Source: an uncultured Oscillospiraceae bacterium (lineage in GTDB: Bacteria; Bacillota; Clostridia; Oscillospirales; Acutalibacteraceae). From it: 7,736 nt of DNA. A model generated the notes under the pieces. That model ran no database searches and was not told the DNA's origin. It saw only the letters and a list, made by a program, of their open reading frames with translations. The translations under genes were made by a program, and so were the position numbers. This document shows, in pieces, positions 1 through 7,166 of the stretch (within the stretch, counting starts at the first letter, position 1; the number at the start of each line of letters is the position of its first letter). The stretch covers positions 1-7,736 of the forward strand of contig CABUCT010000058.1 of NCBI GenBank assembly GCA_902490145.1. The letters run 5' to 3'.

Positions 1-2
1 TT

Positions 3-41
3 GATATGATGTATGATACAATGACTTGGTATCAATATTAA
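3..41 (+). CDS. Possible C-terminal tail of an upstream gene (partial)
   Basis: One frame is open from the first bases of the window and would encode the last 12 residues of a protein, DMMYDTMTWYQY, before a TAA stop at 39-41. The other two plus frames meet a stop within the first 10 bases. A gene ending here would fit the tightly packed same-strand operon that follows, with 74 bases before the next start. The piece is too short to assign to a family, and an open frame of this size is also expected by chance. Confidence 0.3.
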   Translation, partial: DMMYDTMTWYQY

Positions 42-104
42 AAATTCAGAGATATAAAAACTTTTTAATTAATATAATTAGGATCGAAATCAGACTGACA
101 AAAA

Positions 105-109
105 GAGGG
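105..109 (+). promoter_or_regulatory. Ribosome binding site of the LicD gene
   Basis: GAGGG lies six bases before the ATG at 116, a standard Shine-Dalgarno position. It supports the chosen start of the LicD-family gene. Confidence 0.7.
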
Positions 110-115
110 TAAAAT

Positions 116-994
116 ATGCAGGAGTATACCGAAAAAGAACTTGAGCAAATTCATGGTATAAATTTGGAGATGTCAAAATATTTTGTCGATTTCTGTTTAA
201 AGCACGACCTTCTTTGCTATTTTTGCGGCGGAGGCTGCATTGGTGCAATAAGGCATAAGGGATTTATTCCATGGGATGATGATCTTGATTTTTTCATGCC
301 TCGGGAGGATTATGAAAAGTTATATGATCTTTGGATATCCGAACCGAATGAACGGTATGCAATATGTAAGCCATCTGAGGATATGGTTGATCATAACGTG
401 TTTATAACCATTCGTGATACTCACACAACATTAATAAAGCCTTATCAGCAGGATTTGGATATGCCTCATGGGGTGGTGCTCGATATATTTCCGCTTGACG
501 GATATCCAAGCTCAAAATTTGCCCGAAAGATGCAGTGCTTTTGGGCTCTTATATATTCACTTTTTTGTGCACAGCTTGTTCCGGTCAATCATGGCAAGGC
601 AATAGGATTACTGGGAAAAACAGCCCTTGGAATATTCAGGGGAAAAAAAATTCGCTACAGGATCTGGAAAATGGCAGAAAAGCATATGTCTAAATATAGA
701 ATATGTGAATGCGAGGGAATAACTGAACTTTGTGCGGGACCCGGATATATGAAAAACAGATATCCGAAGAAAGCTTTTGAAAAAGCGATATTTGTTGATT
801 TCGAAGATTGTAAAATGCCTATTCCAATCGGATATGATGATTACCTTAAAATAGCTTTCGGAGATTATATGCAGCTTCCGCCTCCCGAAAAGAGAAAATC
901 ACATCATGACTGTGTGATTCTGGATTGTGAAAACAGCTATGAGATATACAGAGGAAAATACTTCTGTGTTGGCAGAAAGGAAGAAAAACAATGA
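116..994 (+). CDS. LicD-family phosphotransferase
   Basis: This 292-residue protein belongs to the LicD family, nucleotidyltransferase-fold enzymes that transfer a phospho-group such as phosphocholine or ribitol phosphate from a CDP-linked donor to a glycan. The family hallmark is clear: a glycine-rich GGGCIGAIRHKGF stretch (residues 38-50) followed by PWDDDLDFFMPREDY (52-66), whose aspartates at 54-56 and 58 are the expected metal-binding residues. HGVVLDIFPLDGYP (118-131) and the C-terminal YDDYLKIAFGDYMQLPPPEKR (from 240) are also typical. There is no signal peptide; a hydrophobic patch at about 142-157 could aid membrane contact. It overlaps the cytidylyltransferase gene by four bases (ATGA), which suggests that enzyme supplies its CDP-linked donor. 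The family assignment is secure, but the transferred group is unknown. No choline kinase or choline-specific gene is nearby, so phosphocholine should not be assumed. Confidence 0.93.
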   Translation: MQEYTEKELEQIHGINLEMSKYFVDFCLKHDLLCYFCGGGCIGAIRHKGFIPWDDDLDFFMPREDYEKLYDLWISEPNERYAICKPSEDMVDHNVFITIRDTHTTLIKPYQQDLDMPHGVVLDIFPLDGYPSSKFARKMQCFWALIYSLFCAQLVPVNHGKAIGLLGKTALGIFRGKKIRYRIWKMAEKHMSKYRICECEGITELCAGPGYMKNRYPKKAFEKAIFVDFEDCKMPIPIGYDDYLKIAFGDYMQLPPPEKRKSHHDCVILDCENSYEIYRGKYFCVGRKEEKQ

Positions 995-1692
995 TAACAG
1001 CAGTGATTATAGCAGGCGGAAAAGGAGTCCGAATGGGTCAGGATATTCCGAAACAGTTTATAATGCTGGACGGAAAACCTATAATAATATATACTCTTGA
1101 GGTATTTCAAAAGCATCCGGAAATAGACAATATTTTGGTTGTTTGTATTGACGGATGGCAGGATACCCTTAAATCATATGCCGAGCAAAATGGCATTACC
1201 AAACTTAAATGGATAGTAACCGGAGGAGTAACAGGTCAAGAGTCAATACGTAACGGAGTTGAACATCTTGATGGAATTGCAGATGACAAAGATATTGTTA
1301 TAATTCATGACGGTATTCGTCCTATGGTTGATGAGGAGGTACTGTCTGACGTTATCGTAACGTGTAAAAAATATGGAAATGCGGTAACTTCACTTCCTTA
1401 TAATGAGCAGATTTTCGTGACTGATAATGGTGAAACTACAACTCAGTATATTCCGCGTGAAACGCTTCGTCGTGTTTCAACCCCGCAGGCGTACACTTTT
1501 AAAAATCTTTTGGAATCATATCGAAAGGCTTTTAAGGAGGAAATCGGAATATATGGTTCTTCATATACCAACACTATGATGGTGGATCTTGGGGAAACAC
1601 TCCATTTTGCTGCAGGATCGGATAAAAATTTAAAAATTACTTCTCCCGATGATCTTGAGATTTTTAAAGCAATGCTTAAAATGAAAAAGTAA
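991..1692 (+). CDS. IspD/TarI-type CTP:phosphopolyol cytidylyltransferase
   Basis: This 233-residue protein has the length and motif order of the IspD/TarI family, which couples CTP with a sugar-alcohol phosphate to give a CDP-alcohol and pyrophosphate. The CTP-binding loop AGGKGVRMGQDIPKQF spans residues 8-23, GGVTGQESIRNGV 78-90, the HDGIRP motif 106-111 (HDAARP in classic IspD, keeping the metal-binding Asp107), STPQ 163-166, and the C-terminal KNLKITSPDDLEIF 212-225. It starts inside the LicD stop codon, with AAGGA at 977-981 as a plausible ribosome site. Being coupled to LicD and followed by glycan genes, it more likely makes a CDP-linked polyol or sugar for the polysaccharide than the isoprenoid intermediate. 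Near the C-terminus, where many relatives have T-D, it reads SYTNTMMVD (191-199), so the usual aspartate appears to be asparagine. The substrate (ribitol, erythritol, glycerol or other phosphate) cannot be read from the sequence. Confidence 0.9.
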   Translation: MITAVIIAGGKGVRMGQDIPKQFIMLDGKPIIIYTLEVFQKHPEIDNILVVCIDGWQDTLKSYAEQNGITKLKWIVTGGVTGQESIRNGVEHLDGIADDKDIVIIHDGIRPMVDEEVLSDVIVTCKKYGNAVTSLPYNEQIFVTDNGETTTQYIPRETLRRVSTPQAYTFKNLLESYRKAFKEEIGIYGSSYTNTMMVDLGETLHFAAGSDKNLKITSPDDLEIFKAMLKMKK

Positions 1693-1786
1693 AACCTTTA
1701 ATAGGATATGCTCAGAAAAGTATATAAAAATATTTTCGGTTGTCGTTGATAGAGTTAGTTATTTCAACATGAATCGGCAACAGAAT

Positions 1787-1790
1787 GGAG
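1787..1790 (+). promoter_or_regulatory. Ribosome binding site that decides a GTG start
   Basis: GGAG ends six bases before the GTG at 1797, ideal spacing. The in-frame ATG at 1785 overlaps this same GGAG and has no purine-rich element at a usable distance upstream. GTG 1797 is therefore the better start. Confidence 0.7.
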
Positions 1791-1796
1791 ATTATC

Positions 1797-2852
1797 GTGC
1801 TTATTGAAAACAAGCTTTATAAAGAAGATATAGAAAGAATAAATTCTCTTGATATAGATTATGAAAAGCTGAACGGCTCTTCAATTTTTATCACGGGTGC
1901 AACCGGAATGATAGGCAGTGTTCTTGTTGATGCACTCATGTATAGAAATTTAAAATTCAATGCAGATATAAAGATTTATGCTCTTGCAAGAAATATTGAT
2001 CGTGCAAAGGAACGTTTTTCGGTGTATTCAAATATCCCCAATTTTAAATTTATCAAGGGTGATATAAACTTTCCTATTGAAAATATACCGGAGTTTGATT
2101 ATATGTTCCACTGTGCAAGTAATACCCATCCGAAGGACTATGCGGCCGATCCAATTGGGACTATAATGACCAGCGTAATAGGAACTAAGAATTTCCTCGA
2201 TTATGCAAAAAATTCACATGCAAAACGAGCGGTTTTTCTTTCGAGTGTTGAGATTTACGGAGAAAATCGGGGAGATACAGAAAGATTTTCAGAAAATGAT
2301 CTCGGCTATATTGACTGTAATACTTTGCGTGCGGGATATCCCGAAGGAAAGCGTGCAGGTGAGGCACTTTGTCAGGCTTATATTGAAAAATACGGAATGG
2401 ATGTTGTTATCCCGAGAATATGCCGTGTATACGGACCCAGTATGCTGAAAACCGACAGTAAGGCTCTTGCTCAGTTTATAAAAAAAGCGGTGGCCGGAGA
2501 AAATATTGTTCTCAAAAGCGAAGGCACACAATATTATTCATATTGCTATGCCGCAGATGTTGTGTCTGCATTGCTTTTCTTATTGATTAACGGAAAAAAT
2601 GGAGAGAGTTATAATATTGCTGATCCGAAATCTGATATAAGGCTCAAAGACCTTGCTGAATTGCTTGCAAAAAGTGCAGGTACAGAGGTGGTCTTTGAAC
2701 TTCCCGACGAAAGTGAGAGAAAAGGGTATTCAAAGGCGACCAAAGCTTTGCTTGATCCCAAAAAGCTAAACAGTATTGGATGGAGGCCCTTTTATAATAT
2801 AAATGAGGGTCTTGAACGCACTGTTAAGGTGCTGAGGGAGGATCAAAAATGA
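1797..2852 (+). CDS. Extended SDR family NAD-dependent epimerase/dehydratase
   Basis: A 351-residue protein (from GTG 1797) of the extended short-chain dehydrogenase family, which binds NAD(P) and oxidises, epimerises, dehydrates or decarboxylates nucleotide-linked sugars in the cytoplasm. After a lead of about 30 residues comes the dinucleotide-binding motif TGATGMIGS (33-41), then FHCAS (104-108), the catalytic serine region FLSSVEIYG (147-155), the YxxxK pair Tyr181/Lys185 in YPEGKRAGE, RICRVYGPS (207-215) and an IGWRP element near the end (327-331). All active-site elements are intact. The gap before it (104 bases to the GTG) is the largest in the operon and holds no clear hairpin or promoter; the next gene overlaps its stop by four bases. 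Lying after LicD and the cytidylyltransferase, it may make or modify the CDP-linked donor, but a UDP- or dTDP-sugar for the glycosyltransferases is equally possible. A start at ATG 1785 would add four residues. Confidence 0.88.
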   Translation: MLIENKLYKEDIERINSLDIDYEKLNGSSIFITGATGMIGSVLVDALMYRNLKFNADIKIYALARNIDRAKERFSVYSNIPNFKFIKGDINFPIENIPEFDYMFHCASNTHPKDYAADPIGTIMTSVIGTKNFLDYAKNSHAKRAVFLSSVEIYGENRGDTERFSENDLGYIDCNTLRAGYPEGKRAGEALCQAYIEKYGMDVVIPRICRVYGPSMLKTDSKALAQFIKKAVAGENIVLKSEGTQYYSYCYAADVVSALLFLLINGKNGESYNIADPKSDIRLKDLAELLAKSAGTEVVFELPDESERKGYSKATKALLDPKKLNSIGWRPFYNINEGLERTVKVLREDQK

Positions 2853-3814
2853 TAAGCGTTATTGTGCCCGTATACAATGTGGAAAAATATCTTGCAAGAT
2901 GTGTTGATTCAATACTTGCTCAGGATTTTTCAGATTATGAAATATTGCTTATCGACGACGGATCGACCGATTCAAGCGGAAAAATTTGTGATAAATATGA
3001 AGAAAAAAACAGTTGTATAAGAACGGTTCATAAGCAAAACGGTGGACTTTCAGATGCTCGCAACCGTGGCATTGAGGAGTCTGCGGGTGAGTTCATTTGT
3101 TTTATAGACAGCGATGATTATATTGCAAAAAATATGCTTTCAACGCTTTATCGGCTTATTATTGATAATGATGCCGATATCGCTTGTTGTTCTGCGATGG
3201 ATGTTTTCGAGGGCAAGGAAGTGTCACAGGTGAAGGAGTGCCGTGAATTTTGCTGCGATCAAACCGAAAGCTATAAATATCTTCTTCGCGGTGATGGTCT
3301 TCCGTCCGCCTGCAACAAGATGTACCGAAAAACTGCGATCAGTGATATAAGATTTATGGTTGGCAAGCTTTATGAAGATTCATTTTTTACGCCTGCGGTT
3401 CTTAAAAATGTTAAGAAAATGGCGGTTACTACTGCTTCGCTTTATTATTATTTCAGAAGGGCTGACAGCATAACTACTAAACCGTTTACAGAGAAAGATT
3501 TTGATGAATTAGAGTCATATAACATATGCTATAAAATTGTTTCTGAGCTTTGTCCGGATGCTTTGCCGTGTGTATATTTCAGATGTAATTATGCACACTT
3601 TAGATTACTTGATAAGATGCTGCAAAGAGACGATTATAAAACAATTCCTCAGTATCGTGAAGTGATAAAATACTTGAGAAAAAATGTTTTGAGGATAATA
3701 CGTGATCCGGGATTCGGAAAGCCGAGGAAAATTGCTGCTTTGGCACTTCTTTTAAATGTGCGGCTGTATAAATACATTCTCGGGATGAAACAGAAAATAT
3801 ATAAAATACAGTGA
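2849..3814 (+). CDS. GT2-family glycosyltransferase
   Basis: A 321-residue inverting glycosyltransferase of family 2 with a GT-A fold at the N-terminus. It shows VIVPVYNVEKYL (4-15), the nucleotide-binding IDDGSTD (35-41), KQNGGLSDARNRG (62-74), the metal-binding DxD region IDSDDY (86-91), and an ED pair in LYEDSFF (174-180; Glu176/Asp177) at the position of the catalytic base. CNKMYRK (155-161) and the YYYFRRADSIT stretch (199-209) are usual for capsule and exopolysaccharide members. The C-terminus is basic with a weakly hydrophobic helix (about 295-311), suggesting peripheral membrane contact where the lipid-linked acceptor lies; there is no clear transmembrane segment. A strong GGGAGG (2836-2841) precedes the ATG, which overlaps the SDR stop. 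It should add one sugar to the growing repeat unit; donor and linkage cannot be predicted. Confidence 0.92.
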   Translation: MISVIVPVYNVEKYLARCVDSILAQDFSDYEILLIDDGSTDSSGKICDKYEEKNSCIRTVHKQNGGLSDARNRGIEESAGEFICFIDSDDYIAKNMLSTLYRLIIDNDADIACCSAMDVFEGKEVSQVKECREFCCDQTESYKYLLRGDGLPSACNKMYRKTAISDIRFMVGKLYEDSFFTPAVLKNVKKMAVTTASLYYYFRRADSITTKPFTEKDFDELESYNICYKIVSELCPDALPCVYFRCNYAHFRLLDKMLQRDDYKTIPQYREVIKYLRKNVLRIIRDPGFGKPRKIAALALLLNVRLYKYILGMKQKIYKIQ

Positions 3815-3823
3815 GGAATTCAA

Positions 3824-4927
3824 ATGGGAAATCATAAAAAAAGAATTGCTCTTATTGACTGGGACATGACCGTGACCGGGGGGGCAGAGGCGGTTGCCGC
3901 AGCTCTTACACGCTCGCTTTGTGAAGAATTTGACGTGTATTTTGTAAGTATATTTCAAAAAAACGGTCCCCCTGCATATGATTTGTCATCGGCTGAAAAA
4001 TATTTTTCCCTTAACTGTAAGTCTCAGAGACTGCGTTCGGTGATGTGGGAAATTAAAAAGCCGCTTAGAAAATTCCTTAAAGAAAATCAAATTGATGTGG
4101 CTTTGCTTATAGGAAACTATCCGGCATATGTTTCGATTCCGTCGATGATATTTATGAAGACGAAGTTTGTTTATTGTGATCACGGAGCTTTAATAAATCA
4201 AATTCATGAAAAAGCCATTACATTTATCCGTTTTATAAGCAGTTTGTTTGCAGATAGGATTGTAGTGCTTACCGATAAGACCAGAAATGATTATATAAAA
4301 TTTTTTTGCACCCGGCGTTCAAAGATAGTGACTATACCAAACTGGATTGACGACCGAGTTCTTGCAAATGCAGAGCAGTGTGATCTAGATTCAAAAAAGA
4401 TTCTATCGGTTGGTCGGTTTGGCCCTGAAAAGGGATATGACATGATGGTTAATGTCGCGAAAGAAGTTTTGCCTAAATATCCTGAATGGAAATGGTATGT
4501 TTACGGAGAAGGCGAGACATTTGATGATGTAAAGCAGCAAGTTATCAAGGAAAAGCTTGACGATCAGCTGATTTTAATGGGAAATAACAGTAATGTTCTT
4601 TCTCTATATAAAGACCATTCCATTTTGGTATTGCCGTCCTATCGCGAGGGTCTTCCTCTTGTGCTTTTAGAAGCTAAGGCGAATCGTCTCCCGATAGTAA
4701 GCTTTAACATAGATACGGGTCCTTGCGAAATTGTCAGAGACGGTGTAAACGGATTTCTTATTGAGCCTTATAACATAAAGAATATGGCTGAATCAATTGA
4801 AAAACTTATTAAAGATGATGAACTTCGCAAGAGCTTTTCTATGGAATCTCGATTAGATATTGAAAAGTTTGAAAAGAAAAATATCCTAAAAACGTGGATA
4901 GACTTTATTTGCGACCTTGTAAAATAA
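3824..4927 (+). CDS. GT4-family glycosyltransferase
   Basis: A 367-residue retaining glycosyltransferase of family 4 with a GT-B fold. The N-terminal Rossmann domain carries TGGAEAVAAAL (18-28), the usual acceptor-side glycine-rich loop. The C-terminal domain has ILSVGRFGPEKGYDMM (193-208), WYVYGEGE (224-231), LILMGNNSNV (249-258) and the donor-binding PSYREGLPLVLLEAKA (271-286), whose EX7E pair is Glu275 and Glu283. DGVNGFLIEP (306-315) closes the domain. The protein appears complete and cytoplasmic. It starts nine bases after the GT2 stop, with TGAGG overlapping that stop as the likely ribosome site, so the two transferases are probably made together and act in sequence on the same lipid-linked intermediate. 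The sugar added is unknown. Confidence 0.93.
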   Translation: MGNHKKRIALIDWDMTVTGGAEAVAAALTRSLCEEFDVYFVSIFQKNGPPAYDLSSAEKYFSLNCKSQRLRSVMWEIKKPLRKFLKENQIDVALLIGNYPAYVSIPSMIFMKTKFVYCDHGALINQIHEKAITFIRFISSLFADRIVVLTDKTRNDYIKFFCTRRSKIVTIPNWIDDRVLANAEQCDLDSKKILSVGRFGPEKGYDMMVNVAKEVLPKYPEWKWYVYGEGETFDDVKQQVIKEKLDDQLILMGNNSNVLSLYKDHSILVLPSYREGLPLVLLEAKANRLPIVSFNIDTGPCEIVRDGVNGFLIEPYNIKNMAESIEKLIKDDELRKSFSMESRLDIEKFEKKNILKTWIDFICDLVK

Positions 4928-4946
4928 TCAGCAAAGGAGAGAATAA

Positions 4947-6407
4947 ATGTCAAGAATAATACGATATTTTTTAGTATGGACAGCAATTTTTTTCTGGCCG
5001 CTTGGTTATCTTTGCGGCTCTTGCAATTGTTTGCTAATATCATTGGTGCTTCTTTGGCTTAATAATATAATTTTTGGATTTGAAAATATCAGTCGTCGTG
5101 TGGTGTTTTTGTTTTTCAACTTTACCTTTGCTGTATTTTTACTTTCCCGTCCCGTTATAAGTGCTTTAAGAGGAGATGTTTGGTGGTATTTTGATCTTGA
5201 CCATTTACTTTTTGCTTTATATTCAATGCTTGTTTCATTAGTGTTTATGTTTGTCGGTGCAATTATTGCCGAAAGGATGAGCAGAAATAAAAAACAGGAA
5301 TATATCCCTCCTGTTTTAACCGAATATAAAAGCAATTTAGTAAAAAATCTTCAAATCATATCGGCTGTGATTTTTGTGATATCCATGGGTTTTTATCTTT
5401 TAATGGAAGCCGAGAAACTGCTTTATGTAATGCAGACCTCATATCTTGATTATTACTCCGGTTTTTCCAGTCACATGCCATATCTGATATATTCCGTTTC
5501 AAGACTTATGCCATACAGTCTTTGTATTTTTCTTGCGACATATCCTGAAAAGAAAAAGGCCTTCGTCGTACTTGTACTGTATGTTATTTCTGCGGTTCCC
5601 TCGTTACTTATCGGAATTAGAAATCAGATAGTTTTGAATGTGCTTTTTGCTTGGATTTATTATCTTATTCGTGATATATATGAAAATAAGCACAAATGGT
5701 TCGGACGATTTGAAAGGACGGCTGTTGCAATAGCAGCTCCTTGTGCGATTGTGTTTCTCGGAGCCTATAACTATATCCGTGCAGGAGAAGAGGCAGAGGT
5801 CGGAGGAGTGCTTGGACTTATTGCTGACTTTTTTTACAAACAAGGCGTAACATTCGATGTGTTGGCAATAGGACATTCAACGATACCTCACTTGCCGCAG
5901 AGAGCGTTCAGAAATTATACTTTCGGCGGATTTATCGACTATATTACACACGGAACTTTGGCTCAAAAGCTTTTCGGAGCACAAAGTCTCGGAGATGGAA
6001 ACAATATTCTTCAAGCGACCCTGAGTAACAGCTTTGCCCATAACATGTCTTATGTGGCCAGAGGGCAGGATTATCTTGACGGAAACGGATGGGGCTCATC
6101 TTTTTTACTTGAGCTTTATACGGATTTCGGTTATATCGGACTTGCTGTTTTCAGTATTGTTCTGGGAATCATAATGATTAAAATGCTTGATTTTGCACGA
6201 AAGGGAACCTTTCATTTTACTTTGGTGCTTACCTCACTTACGTCGTTGTTATTTGTGCCGAGAGCCGAAGCAACAGGTTGGCTTAGTTTTATTATAACAG
6301 CTCAGTTTTGGGTTACTGTGATATTGTGTTGGTTCCTTGCGGGAATATGCACAAAGAGATATAGTAATCCGCTATTATATGCAAATCGGAGGAAACAATA
6401 TGTTTGA
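4947..6407 (+). CDS. wzy: Wzy-type O-antigen/capsule polysaccharide polymerase
   Basis: A 486-residue polytopic membrane protein with about 12 hydrophobic segments (roughly 5-22, 26-45, 51-70, 86-108, 134-153, 177-197, 205-223, 226-243, 258-275, 395-412, 423-437, 443-467). A long loop between about 276 and 390 is probably outside the membrane. Two features point to the Wzy polymerase group, which joins flipped repeat units outside the cell: the IGIRNQ element (222-227) and GNGWGSSFLLELYTDFGYIG (379-398), close to the GxGSS...E..fG..G signature of these proteins. The arginines at 225 and 278 are candidates for substrate binding, by analogy only. AAAGGAG (4933-4939) supports the ATG. The adjacent Wzz-like and Wzx genes strengthen the assignment. 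Wzy proteins diverge strongly in sequence, so an O-antigen ligase is an alternative, though less likely in this context. Confidence 0.85.
   Translation: MSRIIRYFLVWTAIFFWPLGYLCGSCNCLLISLVLLWLNNIIFGFENISRRVVFLFFNFTFAVFLLSRPVISALRGDVWWYFDLDHLLFALYSMLVSLVFMFVGAIIAERMSRNKKQEYIPPVLTEYKSNLVKNLQIISAVIFVISMGFYLLMEAEKLLYVMQTSYLDYYSGFSSHMPYLIYSVSRLMPYSLCIFLATYPEKKKAFVVLVLYVISAVPSLLIGIRNQIVLNVLFAWIYYLIRDIYENKHKWFGRFERTAVAIAAPCAIVFLGAYNYIRAGEEAEVGGVLGLIADFFYKQGVTFDVLAIGHSTIPHLPQRAFRNYTFGGFIDYITHGTLAQKLFGAQSLGDGNNILQATLSNSFAHNMSYVARGQDYLDGNGWGSSFLLELYTDFGYIGLAVFSIVLGIIMIKMLDFARKGTFHFTLVLTSLTSLLFVPRAEATGWLSFIITAQFWVTVILCWFLAGICTKRYSNPLLYANRRKQYV
6388..6393 (+). promoter_or_regulatory. Ribosome binding site deciding the start of the Wzz-like gene
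   Basis: GGAGGA lies six bases before the ATG at 6400 and is the strongest such site in the area. A longer in-frame reading from ATG 6337 would add 21 polar residues encoded wholly within the polymerase gene and place the first membrane helix far from the N-terminus, so 6400 is preferred. Confidence 0.8.
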
Positions 6408-7161
6408 ACATTTTGGATTTAAAGATATTTTTATCGGACTTTGGAAATTTAAGTATTTAATTATTGGGGTTACAGTTATAATTGCAGTGCTTGGTAATAT
6501 GGGCATAACTGCAATGATGAACTCGGGTATAGATGTTGGTAATAATGAAATATATTCTTTTTCAAAGGTGTGTTGTTTTAATAACAAAGATCTTACAGTA
6601 GACAAAAAAGGCGGATTTACGGAAAATGAGCTTGCCCGTATGTATAACGCCATACTTCAAAAAAACTTTGTAAAAAAGGCTGTACTTGAGAATATAAGCG
6701 AAAAATATTCAAACGAACAGATTATTGAAATTTACGATAAAACTTTTAATTCGGATTTGTCGTCTAAAAATGAAATAAAGATTTCCGAGTTTGGCAAGTT
6801 TTTAGAGGTTAAGACCATGGCGGATAATATGTGTATAGAATACACAGTCTCCTCCTCTGATGAGCAATTTACCCGTGATTTAATTGCATGTTATAGTGAA
6901 TATCTCGAAAATTCTACTAAAGAACTGAATGAGAATATTGACGTTATTTATATCGACGAGATAGAAGGTCATCTGGAAGCTGAAGAAGAACAAGGTATTT
7001 CGAGCATAGTTAAAAATAAATTTGTGGCAGTGGTGTGTGTACTCAGTGTTATTCTGGTATGCTTCGCTGTATTTGTAGTATTAATTATAAATCCCACAAT
7101 GAACAGAATGTCAGATTTTGAAGAGTATAGAGTACCGGTTCTCGGAGAATGGGAGAGATAA
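6400..7161 (+). CDS. Wzz/YveK-like polysaccharide chain-length protein
   Basis: A 253-residue protein with the two-helix layout of polysaccharide co-polymerases, which control the length of chains made by Wzy. One membrane helix sits at about 18-38 after a short amphipathic start (MFEHFGFKDIFIGLWKFKY). An extracytoplasmic domain of about 165 residues follows, rich in acidic residues and probably helical. A second helix spans about 207-230. The C-terminal NPTMNRMSDFEEYRVPVLGE (231-250) matches the D/N-P-T...P-V-L-G tail after the second helix in Gram-positive CapA/YveK proteins, where the partner tyrosine kinase docks. Overall sequence is divergent, so the call rests on topology, this tail and context. 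It overlaps the polymerase by eight bases and is followed after five bases by a kinase-like gene, the order expected for a CpsC/CpsD pair. Confidence 0.75.
   Translation: MFEHFGFKDIFIGLWKFKYLIIGVTVIIAVLGNMGITAMMNSGIDVGNNEIYSFSKVCCFNNKDLTVDKKGGFTENELARMYNAILQKNFVKKAVLENISEKYSNEQIIEIYDKTFNSDLSSKNEIKISEFGKFLEVKTMADNMCIEYTVSSSDEQFTRDLIACYSEYLENSTKELNENIDVIYIDEIEGHLEAEEEQGISSIVKNKFVAVVCVLSVILVCFAVFVVLIINPTMNRMSDFEEYRVPVLGEWER
7151..7157 (+). promoter_or_regulatory. Ribosome binding site deciding the start of the kinase-like gene
   Basis: GGGAGAG lies nine bases before ATG 7167. The alternative ATG at 7149 has its only GGAG one base away, too close to work, so 7167 is the likelier start. Confidence 0.6.
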
Positions 7162-7166
7162 CGAAT

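Noticed and set aside
73..78. Perfect TATAAT upstream of the LicD gene, a possible promoter -10 box
   Set aside because: No -35-like hexamer lies 15-19 bases upstream, and in such AT-rich DNA a TATAAT is expected by chance. A TACAAT with upstream TG at 14-22 is also present, but its -35 would fall outside the window.
66..80. AT-only inverted repeat TAATT-AATAT-AATTA
   Set aside because: Five A/T pairs give a very unstable stem with no T-run after it; not a credible terminator or operator.
116..994. Phosphocholine transferase as the specific LicD function
   Set aside because: Neither choline kinase nor a choline transporter is nearby, and the partner cytidylyltransferase is of IspD/TarI type rather than LicC type.
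2203..2531. Overlapping short frames on both strands inside the SDR gene
   Set aside because: They cross the conserved catalytic region of the SDR, whose frame carries all family motifs, and have no family features themselves.
5006..5335. 109-codon open frame on the minus strand inside the polymerase gene
   Set aside because: It lies fully opposite a gene with a strong ribosome site and clear membrane pattern; the composition is an AT-rich shadow with no recognisable motif.
6337..6399. Longer N-terminus for the Wzz-like gene from ATG 6337
   Set aside because: It lies within the end of the polymerase gene, lacks a good ribosome site, and would bury the strong GGAGGA at 6388-6393 inside coding sequence.
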